From Deltaproteobacteria bacterium (lineage in GTDB: Bacteria; Myxococcota; B64-G9): DNA of 43,193 nucleotides. Position numbers and translations under genes: made by a program. The notes below the pieces were generated by a model. That model was given only the letters and a program-made list of their open reading frames with translations, had not been told where the DNA came from and searched no databases. Positions 16,862 to 23,931 of this stretch are shown one piece after another. The DNA is taken from positions 1-43,193 of the forward strand of contig JAFDKH010000088.1 of NCBI GenBank assembly GCA_019307065.1, in the 5' to 3' direction. How positions within the stretch are numbered: position 1 is the stretch's first letter; every line of letters begins with the position of its first letter.

Positions 16862-16938
16862 ACCAACCTTTTCGGGGAAGTTTAGCGGCCTGTCAACTGT
16901 TACGTTCGAGAATACAGGCTGCCTGACTCGGCCACCAA

Positions 16939-16967
16939 TTGACTGAATCCAACCAGAGTGGTATCAG
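16939..16967 (+). promoter_or_regulatory. Candidate promoter for the lipoprotein / ABC exporter operon
   Basis: TTGACT (16939-16944), 17-base spacer, TATCAG (16962-16967), 30 bases before the first start codon of the operon. Confidence 0.45.
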
Positions 16968-16997
16968 AGAGCCAATACAACTCAAGGAGATCTCCCA

Positions 16998-18638
16998 ATG
17001 AAGAAACGGATCTTTCTTTATTGCGTCAGTTGCCTGCTGGTATGCCTGGTTTCATGCTCTAAATGTAATCAGACCGCTGACTCGGCCGAAATGGCAATGT
17101 TAATACCGGGTGATGTACCGGGAGTATTGATTTTCCCTGATCTTTCGACGACCATCGCCGACTTCAATGCGCTTACTGAGAAATTTGCCAAGGGTCCGGC
17201 AGCCCCGTTTTTTGTGCAGGCCAAGAAAGAAGTGGCTCGCGAACTCGGATTCGACCCGTTTGACGCCAAGGGCTGGAATAGTATTGGACTCGATCCCAAA
17301 ACAGGCCTGGGAGTAGTTTTAGACCCCATCCGAACCATGATTATTGTGGGTGTCTCGGACAAATCTAAATTCGAAAAAGAAGTAGCCAAACGACTCAAGG
17401 AAATGTCGGCTGCCGAGGAGATATCTACCTCAAAGATCGATGGTACCGAGGTCGTTACTATTGCAGCCAAGGTTGGTGAGCGAACTGTTCCGCGTCTTTT
17501 CTACTCGCTCAAAGGGCCCTATGCCATGATCGCCGGGCCGACTGGCAGCCCCGAATTACTTGCCAGTTGTACCAAATTGACAAAAGAGAAAAGCCTGGCT
17601 GGCGCCAAGTGGTTTGTGGATTTGTCAAAGAAGATGCCCAAGAATCCGGACTTAGTCGTATTTGTCAACGGCCCCAAAGCCCAGACATTGCTTCAAGGAC
17701 GTCAAGCAGAACTGGCCATGACATTAAAAGAGGGTATGGCACTGGCGCTCTCGATTGCTCCTCAAGGCATATCGACCGACTGTTTTCTAGGTCTGGACCT
17801 AGCCGCATCGAAGAAGCTCAAGTCTTTTACGAGCTCCGTCAGCGATGCTCAACTGCAAAACAAACTGCCGGCCGACACAGTTTTCGCACTGAAGCTAAGT
17901 TTCAACGCGGCCAAGCTGCTCGAAACCGCGCTGTCGATTAATCCCGAGGCCAAGACCGAGTTCGACAAGCATCTGGCCAAGGCCAAGGAAATGCTTCAAA
18001 CCGATGTGGAAGCCGCTACGATTAATAACCTGAGCGGCAACGCAATCCTGGGGCTTAGCCTGGGCAGCCCCGACAAAGTCAACAAACTCATCGCTGCCCG
18101 CGGGCAGGATATCAAAGATATCGGAGCAGCTTTTCGTTTGCTGGGCTGGCTTGGCCTGAAGGACGGTAAAAAGTATGCCGGCATCGTCGAAAAGGCGATT
18201 GAAGTTGCCGGCGAACGTATGCCGGCCACAAGATCGAAGGCCGGTCCTTTGGACGTTTTGACTTTGCCAACCGAGAAGGGCTTTCAAGTTCATCTTCTAC
18301 ACCACGATAATCTGACCGGTTTTTGCCTTGGCCAAGACTGTCCTGGCCAGGCGGCTAAATTGATCGAGGCCAAAGCAGAGAACTTGTCGTCGGTTTTATC
18401 GGCTGAAGCCAAGAAACTCTTTAGCGAACCCAGCCTGGTGGCCGGCTACCTGAACTTCGGCCGGGTAGTCGATGTGCTGGCCGGGCTTGAGGCAGCCACT
18501 TTCGGCAAAGGCGGCTTGGCTGTCAAGCTGGTCCTGGACATGGCTGTCGGGGCTGTTCGCAGCCTGCGCGAGCTAACCGCGGTCGTCAAACCGATGAACG
18601 ATGGAGTGATGTTCCGGGGACATCTAAAAATCCAGTGA
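16998..18638 (+). CDS. Large lipoprotein, first gene of an ABC exporter operon
   Basis: A 546-residue lipoprotein: signal peptide with lipobox LVSC (Cys20). The mature start MLIPGDVPGVLIFPDLS resembles exported myxobacterial proteins of the DUF3352-like type; this is a weak recognition. Much of the protein is alternating strands and helices with no catalytic motif seen. It has AGGAG upstream and its own promoter. Its stop overlaps the GTG of the ABC ATPase gene (GTGA), so the two are translationally coupled. By position it could be the periplasmic partner of the transporter, in the place MacA holds for MacB, but it does not look like a membrane fusion protein. Confidence 0.7.
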   Translation: MKKRIFLYCVSCLLVCLVSCSKCNQTADSAEMAMLIPGDVPGVLIFPDLSTTIADFNALTEKFAKGPAAPFFVQAKKEVARELGFDPFDAKGWNSIGLDPKTGLGVVLDPIRTMIIVGVSDKSKFEKEVAKRLKEMSAAEEISTSKIDGTEVVTIAAKVGERTVPRLFYSLKGPYAMIAGPTGSPELLASCTKLTKEKSLAGAKWFVDLSKKMPKNPDLVVFVNGPKAQTLLQGRQAELAMTLKEGMALALSIAPQGISTDCFLGLDLAASKKLKSFTSSVSDAQLQNKLPADTVFALKLSFNAAKLLETALSINPEAKTEFDKHLAKAKEMLQTDVEAATINNLSGNAILGLSLGSPDKVNKLIAARGQDIKDIGAAFRLLGWLGLKDGKKYAGIVEKAIEVAGERMPATRSKAGPLDVLTLPTEKGFQVHLLHHDNLTGFCLGQDCPGQAAKLIEAKAENLSSVLSAEAKKLFSEPSLVAGYLNFGRVVDVLAGLEAATFGKGGLAVKLVLDMAVGAVRSLRELTAVVKPMNDGVMFRGHLKIQ

Positions 18639-19312
18639 TTCATTTCGAAAAAGTCAGTCGAGTATACGGCAAGGCCGAGATCAGAACCGAAGCCTTGCGC
18701 GAAGTGAGCCTCGAGGTTCAAGCGGCCTCATTCGTTACGGTGGTAGGCACCTCAGGATCGGGCAAGACCACCCTGCTAAATATCATTGGCGGGCTGGACA
18801 CCGACTATACCGGCAAGGTTGAAGTGGCCAGCAAAACTTTAAAGGAAATGAGCGACAAGGAACTCAGCCAATTCCGCAACAAGACAGTCGGTTTTGTTTT
18901 TCAGCACTTCAACCTGCTCGAACATCTCAATGCCCTTCAAAACGTATCGTTACCCGCATTTTTCTCGGGAGAAGATGACAAGACAGCCATCGAACGAGCC
19001 GAACAAGTCTTGGTTAGAGTAGGCTTGAAAGACAAGCTACAGTCGCGCCCCGGACAACTCTCCGGCGGCCAGAAGCAACGAGTAGCTATTGCGCGAGCCT
19101 TGTTTTCTCGTCCGCGCCTGATTCTGGCCGATGAACCAACCGGCAACTTGGATACCCGCACCGGCGAACAAACCATCGCCTTGTTCGAATCTCTCAACAG
19201 CGACGACGGCTTGACCGTAATCGCCGTAACCCACGAAGAGTTTTTGTTCAAGAACGCGACACGTACGATCCACATGGAAGACGGCCGCCTGGTATCCGGA
19301 GGGCCTGAATGA
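18635..19312 (+). CDS. ABC transporter ATPase, LolD/MacB type
   Basis: A 225-residue ATPase: Walker A GTSGSGKT (38-45), Q-loop FVFQHFNLL, signature LSGGQ (142-146), Walker B LILADEP with the catalytic Glu167, and switch His in VTHEE. Size and sequence are typical of the LolD/MacB/FtsE class that powers mechanotransmission rather than pore transport. Start is GTG overlapping the lipoprotein stop; its TGA overlaps the ATG of the permease by four bases (ATGA). All three genes are therefore one coupled unit. Confidence 0.95.
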   Translation: MIHFEKVSRVYGKAEIRTEALREVSLEVQAASFVTVVGTSGSGKTTLLNIIGGLDTDYTGKVEVASKTLKEMSDKELSQFRNKTVGFVFQHFNLLEHLNALQNVSLPAFFSGEDDKTAIERAEQVLVRVGLKDKLQSRPGQLSGGQKQRVAIARALFSRPRLILADEPTGNLDTRTGEQTIALFESLNSDDGLTVIAVTHEEFLFKNATRTIHMEDGRLVSGGPE

Positions 19313-20664
19313 AAACCAAAAAGCTGATCCGGATAATTTCCCAAAACTTGCGCCGAAACCGCAAGAACATGGTATTTTCCTCGATTGGAATCGTGGTCGG
19401 TATTTCCAGCTTTGTGTTTTTCATTGCACTAGGAACCGGAATCAAACACGTAGTCGCGACCGAGATATTCCCGGTGGCTGCCAACCGGGTACAAGTTGTG
19501 CCGCGCACAGCCCAGTTTGGATCGCTGGCCGCCGGACGAATCATCGATGATGACACTCTGACCGAACTTGGCGCGCTACCCGGCGTCAAGGCGGTCTATG
19601 CTCGCATGAGATTGTCCTTCCTGGCGACCTCTACGCTGGACGGGCGAGATATTTCGCCGACAGCCTTGAGCTTGCTTTCAAAGATTCCCGGCATTACCCC
19701 GCAAATGGTTGGAGCAGTGAAGAACATCCGCATGTATCTCGAAATCATGGGGACCGGGGTCGATCCGCGCCTGGTTGCCGACGACATCATCGCCGGCGAG
19801 TTTAAAGATCCGCCAGAGGGTCAACCTATTCCTGTCCTGCTTTCACGCCGAATGATCGAAATCTACAACACCAGCTTCGCGATGATCAGATCATTGCCGC
19901 AGATTAATGAAATGGTACTTCCTTTCATTCCTCCGATTCCTCTGAGTCTGAACAAGTCCTTCATTTCCCGCAGTCATGGCAGGAAGCCGATCAATACCAA
20001 GATGAAAATTGTCGGCCTCAGCCACCAGGCCATAATGGGCGGCATCACCGTTCCACTTGAAACCGCCCGGAAGTACAATCGGATGTTCGTTGGCGAGCAG
20101 GCTGCCCGTACCTACTCCGCCGCAATCGTCGAGGTGAACTCCTCTGATTTCTTAGGCCCGATCCAGGAAACAATCAAAAAACTCGGCTACGATATCGACC
20201 TCAGTGAGCGGCGCATGGCCGAGAGCATCGGCCTGATAGTCACCCTGGTCACTTTAGGGTTTACCTTAATCAGCCTGATAATCGTCGGGATTGCCGCGGT
20301 AAGCATCGCACACACATTCTTCATGATTATTTATGAACGCAAACGGGAAATCGGCCTGCTGCGCGCCATGGGCGCCACCCGGGCGGATATTCGCCGGATT
20401 ATCCTGGGCGAGGCCTCTTTTGTAGGGGTAGTCGGAGGAATCATCGGAGCCGGTCTGGGCATTCTGATTTGTATTCTAGTCGATCTTGTTGTTGCGAAGT
20501 TCCTGCCCGATTTTCCTTTCAAACCGGAAACTTTTTTCACTTATCCAACCTGGTTGTTCTTCGGCGCTATTTCTTTCGCGGTCTGCTTTTGTGTTTTAGG
20601 TGCCTTCTTCCCGGCCCACCGAGCCGCCAGCCTCGACCCGGCCAGTACCCTGACTGGTCGCTAG
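19309..20664 (+). CDS. MacB/FtsX-type ABC transporter permease
   Basis: A 451-residue permease with the MacB layout: one N-terminal transmembrane helix (about 21-45, GIVVGISSFVFFIALG), a large periplasmic domain (about 50-295), and three C-terminal helices in an FtsX domain with the coupling segment ERKREIGLLRAMGATRADIRRI. Such proteins work as dimers with the ATPase and drive export or lipoprotein movement from the periplasm. The periplasmic domain contains an unusual Pro-rich part (PFIPPIPLSLNKS). No outer-membrane TolC or MacA gene is adjacent; the upstream lipoprotein is the only coupled partner. Confidence 0.92.
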   Translation: MKTKKLIRIISQNLRRNRKNMVFSSIGIVVGISSFVFFIALGTGIKHVVATEIFPVAANRVQVVPRTAQFGSLAAGRIIDDDTLTELGALPGVKAVYARMRLSFLATSTLDGRDISPTALSLLSKIPGITPQMVGAVKNIRMYLEIMGTGVDPRLVADDIIAGEFKDPPEGQPIPVLLSRRMIEIYNTSFAMIRSLPQINEMVLPFIPPIPLSLNKSFISRSHGRKPINTKMKIVGLSHQAIMGGITVPLETARKYNRMFVGEQAARTYSAAIVEVNSSDFLGPIQETIKKLGYDIDLSERRMAESIGLIVTLVTLGFTLISLIIVGIAAVSIAHTFFMIIYERKREIGLLRAMGATRADIRRIILGEASFVGVVGGIIGAGLGILICILVDLVVAKFLPDFPFKPETFFTYPTWLFFGAISFAVCFCVLGAFFPAHRAASLDPASTLTGR

Positions 20665-20685
20665 CATACTCATCTCCATAGGTTG

Positions 20686-20694
20686 TGGTATAAT
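20686..20694 (+). promoter_or_regulatory. Extended -10 promoter element
   Basis: TGG followed by a perfect TATAAT, an extended -10 arrangement that can work without a good -35. It lies 22 bases before the start of the Cys-rich lipoprotein gene at 20717. Confidence 0.5.
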
Positions 20695-20716
20695 TACGGG
20701 CTACGGGGGTGGCACG

Positions 20717-21463
20717 ATGAAATCGTACATACTTGTGATTCTAATCGGCCTAGTGCCGTTGATGCATACGGTTGCATGCGGCGGAACTGAGAATGGAGTT
20801 TTGCCGGGTGACGGTCATGACGGCGGAGTCCCGGATGGCGATGATGGCGGAGTCCCGGCTGGCGACGGCGGCCCAGCTGCAGACGGCGAATCGGATTTCG
20901 GAAAAACAGTCTATTCTATCGTCTCTAACGACGGCCAGTCACACGGCCCCGCCCCGGTTTGCGAAGCCGGGCACTGGATCGACTTTGACTGTGACGCCCT
21001 CCTGCCGATGGATTGCGCATCTGAGGGCAAGCACATTGATTTCGATCCGGCCGACGACGTGCATTGCCCGACTTGTGTAGAGCCCGGCCCGAGCGACCCT
21101 GACGATTGCGCCGGCTGGCAAATATATTACGGCTTTTTTCTATACGAATTCATTCATGACAGTTGTGCCAACTGGTGCGAGGACACCAGTCAGTGTTTCG
21201 CCTGGGAGATCCAAAACTCCTGCGGGGTTGTTGCCTGGTCACTACGCGGCTGGGTCGATGAAGAGCCAATCCTTTTTGCAGAAACGTTTTCCGAGGAAAA
21301 CTGCCACCAGTGCATTTATAGAGAGCAAGTTCTATTTTTGCGCCGCCCGGGCTCGGATGAGGTCGAACCGGTGGACGGCGCTACTGGATATGGTAGCGGT
21401 CTACTTAAAGAATATCACCCTGAGTGCCACCAGAACCAATGTGTTCTTGTCCAAGATCAATGA
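20717..21463 (+). CDS. Cysteine-rich lipoprotein, unknown function
   Basis: A 248-residue lipoprotein with lipobox TVAC (Cys21). Right after it comes a low-complexity linker with DGGVPDGDDGGVPAGDGG, a common feature of myxobacterial surface lipoproteins. The remaining domain has about 17 cysteines in a compact aromatic-rich region (HWIDFDCDALLPMDC, CPTCVEPG, CANWCEDTSQCFAW), so it is likely disulfide-stabilised outside the cytoplasm. No family recognised. An extended -10 promoter precedes it. It ends 28 bases before the next exported protein. Confidence 0.65.
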   Translation: MKSYILVILIGLVPLMHTVACGGTENGVLPGDGHDGGVPDGDDGGVPAGDGGPAADGESDFGKTVYSIVSNDGQSHGPAPVCEAGHWIDFDCDALLPMDCASEGKHIDFDPADDVHCPTCVEPGPSDPDDCAGWQIYYGFFLYEFIHDSCANWCEDTSQCFAWEIQNSCGVVAWSLRGWVDEEPILFAETFSEENCHQCIYREQVLFLRRPGSDEVEPVDGATGYGSGLLKEYHPECHQNQCVLVQDQ

Positions 21464-21491
21464 GTTCTCTGTGTCAATCATTGTCGTCCCA

Positions 21492-22112
21492 ATGAGCAGT
21501 GATGTCGAAATGTTCGGCAAGCGTTTGATTCTCCTGTTATTCCTGCTTATATGTCGTCCATCCTTTTTAGCAGCTGAAGGTCTTGAGGCTGGCGAGACTC
21601 ATATTTATGGAGGTGACTACGCTTTTGCTGTCCAGATTCCCAAGGGCTGGTTTGTCGACAACTCGAGGGAGCTTCCCTTTGGCATTGCGGCCGATCTGTG
21701 CCTGGAGGGAACGTCTTGTGAAAAGTCACCAAGCAGGATTCAGTTCAGTATCGTTCCGCGAGGGATCCCGGTAAGCCTTGAAGAGATAATGTCGATTGAC
21801 GTCATTGAAACTCTCAAGAAAAACCCAGATCTTGCCTTGCAGTATGCGGGACCAGTAAAGAGCTTGAAAGGGAGCATCATTCCCATTTTTTACTATTTAT
21901 CAAAATCCGGCGGTAAGACACATGCGGTTGCGCCCATGGATGTTGACGGGAGGATTCTAGGCATTTCGCTCATGTCTGCAAGCAAGAAATCCTTTAATAA
22001 CTCGGTAGCTGATTTCCGTACGTTTGTTGCCTCGATCCGACGCATCAAGTTCAGGAGAAAAACCAATCTCTGTAGGAGGAGACCTCGGGAAGCCTCCAAT
22101 GTTTGTTGTTAA
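21492..22112 (+). CDS. Exported protein with a PsbP/DUF1795-like look
   Basis: About 206 residues. Signal peptide with core LILLLFLLICRPSFLA, then a domain beginning YAFAVQIPKGWFVD, the typical opening of PsbP/Mog1-like lipid- or protein-binding folds (a resemblance, not a search result). Two more features fit that fold: RIQFSIVPRG and GRILGISLMSASKKSFNNSVADFRTFVASI. The open frame runs upstream to 21156, but that part lies in the previous gene's coding frame shadow. No ribosome site marks the start; ATG at 21492 or 21510 are both possible. The last 20 residues (Arg/Cys-rich, NLCRRRPREASNVCC) overlap the next gene and look like read-through past the fold. Confidence 0.5.
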   Translation: MSSDVEMFGKRLILLLFLLICRPSFLAAEGLEAGETHIYGGDYAFAVQIPKGWFVDNSRELPFGIAADLCLEGTSCEKSPSRIQFSIVPRGIPVSLEEIMSIDVIETLKKNPDLALQYAGPVKSLKGSIIPIFYYLSKSGGKTHAVAPMDVDGRILGISLMSASKKSFNNSVADFRTFVASIRRIKFRRKTNLCRRRPREASNVCC

Positions 22113-22656
22113 ACAGGCAATACTCGACCATTGCCTGGTATGTTGTGACTTTCGATCTCAAATCCACGAGTGGGCAAAGTCACCCAAGGCCGCTGCAAAT
22201 AGAAAGGCCTGCGAGGACAGCTGCCGTGTAAAAGAGAAGCTGGCAGCTGCCTCAAGTCCAAGTCTGCCCTCAGACTGGGGAGAGACAGTTCGAAACGCCA
22301 TCGAAACGTGCACACGTGTCGGCACTATTCATTTTCTGGATGAGCTGTTGTGTGCTGACGGCTCCAAGCCGAAATACAAGAGGATTGGTCAGGCGGGGAT
22401 TCGTGAGGCTGGCCCGCAAAAAGACATAAAGGATATCGACTTCGACAACATGGATATGATCCGGATTCCACAAGGCGAGCCGGACACCCACATAGTTGAT
22501 AAATGGGACGTAAGATGTGAGAACAAAAACCACATCCTGTACTTCGATGTCTATCACTGCCTCGACCCAAAGCCATGGGCAGCGCCCAAAGGATTCTCGA
22601 GGCCCCTTCGAAAAATACCATTCAAGAAACCTAATTTCCCAAAGATGAAAAAGTAA
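22099..22656 (+). CDS. Cysteine-containing protein of unknown function
   Basis: About 185 residues from the ATG at 22099. It begins MFVVKQAILDHCLVCCDF and has further cysteines (KACEDSC, ETC, LLC, VRC, YHC), an acidic central part (KDIKDIDFDNMDMI) and a basic Pro/Lys-rich tail. No signal peptide in this reading. The frame stays open upstream to 22024 (GGDLGKPPMF), so the true start may be a rare codon; a strong GGAGGAG at about 22076 is too far from the ATG. The gene overlaps the preceding frame by 14 bases. It may be the remains of a larger gene. No family recognised. Confidence 0.4.
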   Translation: MFVVKQAILDHCLVCCDFRSQIHEWAKSPKAAANRKACEDSCRVKEKLAAASSPSLPSDWGETVRNAIETCTRVGTIHFLDELLCADGSKPKYKRIGQAGIREAGPQKDIKDIDFDNMDMIRIPQGEPDTHIVDKWDVRCENKNHILYFDVYHCLDPKPWAAPKGFSRPLRKIPFKKPNFPKMKK

Positions 22657-22679
22657 AATGATTTTGCAGGAGTGATAAA

Positions 22680-23372
22680 ATGAAATCACGTAAAACAGCC
22701 ATCATTGTGGCAATCTTCACATTGGTCCTAGTCGGGTTCGGCGCATGGGTGTTCTTGGACGTTCCGCCACCAAGACCTGAACTAACGAAAGATCCTAGTT
22801 CTGAACAGACTAATCCCGTTCGAGACAGAAAAACTTCCGAATCTGACCTTGCCGACAAAAGCAAATCGACAAAAAAGACAGCCCGAGTCGGGTTGACAAA
22901 GGAACAGCGGGCGACCCGCGCCGCTCTTTTGGAGAAACTGATTTCGAAGCTTGCCAAGGGTGATACAGGCCCAACCTGGCGCAAGATTCAAGCGGACCAC
23001 GAACAAATGGAGTACCTCAGAAAGCCTATCCGCAAGATACGACCATTGCTCAAGGAATGCTACAAGCACGCATTAGATGAGAACCCCGACCTGGCCGGTA
23101 TAGCAAAAATTCAGTTCACGATCATCACCGACGAGGAATACGGCGGGCTGATCGAAACAAGTCAGGTGCTCGATGAAGGCCCAATAGCAGCTAATGAATC
23201 ACTGAACGAGTGCCTGCAAGAGACTCTCTACGCTTTGATGTTTGATCCGCCCGAAGGCGGTGGACGCATCCGGGTCACTTATCCATTGGTGTTTTCATCC
23301 AGCACTTCTCCGCCCAGTGAAGTTCCAAAAGAGAAACTGAAGCCGGTGATTGAGATAGCGAACTGGCGTTAG
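22680..23372 (+). CDS. Membrane-anchored AgmX/PglI C-terminal domain protein
   Basis: A 230-residue protein with one N-terminal transmembrane helix (about 5-27), a charged Pro/Lys linker and a C-terminal domain of about 95 residues. That domain has the AgmX/PglI pattern: IRPLLKECYKHALDENPDLAG, then KIQFTI, NECLQETL and a final RVTYPLVFS. The family is TonB-like and is found mainly in myxobacteria in gliding-motility and other envelope complexes. Two conserved cysteines (in KECYKHAL and NECLQETL) are present. ATG at 22680 has AGGAG seven bases upstream. It probably lies in the periplasm, tethered to the inner membrane. Confidence 0.85.
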   Translation: MKSRKTAIIVAIFTLVLVGFGAWVFLDVPPPRPELTKDPSSEQTNPVRDRKTSESDLADKSKSTKKTARVGLTKEQRATRAALLEKLISKLAKGDTGPTWRKIQADHEQMEYLRKPIRKIRPLLKECYKHALDENPDLAGIAKIQFTIITDEEYGGLIETSQVLDEGPIAANESLNECLQETLYALMFDPPEGGGRIRVTYPLVFSSSTSPPSEVPKEKLKPVIEIANWR

Positions 23373-23407
23373 AAGCCGTTGATGAGTATTGACGGCGCAG
23401 GAATGTT

Positions 23408-23758
23408 CTAGAGGAATCTACCCTGTGACGTCAAGGCGCCGTCTTCTCTGCCCTCTTGCAGCAGTTTCCTGGCTTCTTCGACTTTTTCGGGGATGACCGC
23501 GATGCGCAGGCGCGCTCGGCGGCCGAAATCCGGCAGAACAGGGAAAGATCTCAGGTCGCGAACCAGGACCGATATGCCGTGTTCGGTCAATAACGAAATA
23601 ACTACATCGGCTTCCATGCGATTCGAAACCATGTACAACTCGATATAGTCCTCGGTGGTCCCGACTTCGGGCAACTTTTCGATTAGATCAACTTTGCATT
23701 CAGGGCAAGTCTTGACTGATTCTTTGTATTCGTAAGTACATTCAGGACAAAATGGCAT
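23408..23758 (-). CDS. Zinc-ribbon / DUF2007 signal-transducing-like protein
   Basis: A 116-residue protein. Residues 4-21 form a zinc ribbon with two CPEC/CxxC knuckles (Cys4, Cys7, Cys18, Cys21). Residues about 38-105 match the DUF2007 fold (ELYMVSNRMEADVVISLLTEHGI...VLVRD, then RIAVIPEKVEEARKLL), a small ferredoxin-like domain with unclear role. A GTG two codons upstream is in frame, but AAGGAG five bases before the ATG at 23758 favours that ATG. The promoter at 23796-23824 is convincing. It converges with the AgmX-domain gene. Confidence 0.85.
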   Translation of the reverse strand: MPFCPECTYEYKESVKTCPECKVDLIEKLPEVGTTEDYIELYMVSNRMEADVVISLLTEHGISVLVRDLRSFPVLPDFGRRARLRIAVIPEKVEEARKLLQEGREDGALTSQGRFL

Positions 23759-23795
23759 GATCACTCCTTGTAAAGTACAAACCTAAGAACATCGC

Positions 23796-23824
23796 ACGAT
23801 AGCCGCCCAGGGACATGATGTCAA
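23796..23824 (-). promoter_or_regulatory. Candidate sigma-70 promoter for the zinc-ribbon/DUF2007 gene
   Basis: On the minus strand: TTGACA (23819-23824), 17-base spacer, TATCGT (23796-23801). Transcription would start near 23789, about 31 bases before the ATG. Confidence 0.5.
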
Positions 23825-23839
23825 GCACACACAAAAGCG

Positions 23840-23868
23840 TTGACTCACTAGGGACGGCCTGATAACCT
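23840..23868 (+). promoter_or_regulatory. Candidate promoter for the PEGA kinase gene
   Basis: TTGACT (23840-23845), 17-base spacer ending in TGA (extended -10), TAACCT (23863-23868). It is divergent from and close to the DUF2007 promoter. Confidence 0.4.
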
Positions 23869-23931
23869 TCCGCGATCTAAAAGGATTTATCGCTAACGGA
23901 TGTCACAAAATCATTACAAATAAGGTGTCCG

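Noticed and set aside
21156..21491. Upstream extension of the exported PsbP-like protein
   Set aside because: It overlaps the preceding lipoprotein gene in another frame and would bury the signal peptide.
22270..22689. A 139-residue minus-strand frame
   Set aside because: Antisense to the plus-strand gene at 22099-22656; no start signal or known motif. The plus-strand reading is itself weak, so this is rejected with moderate certainty.
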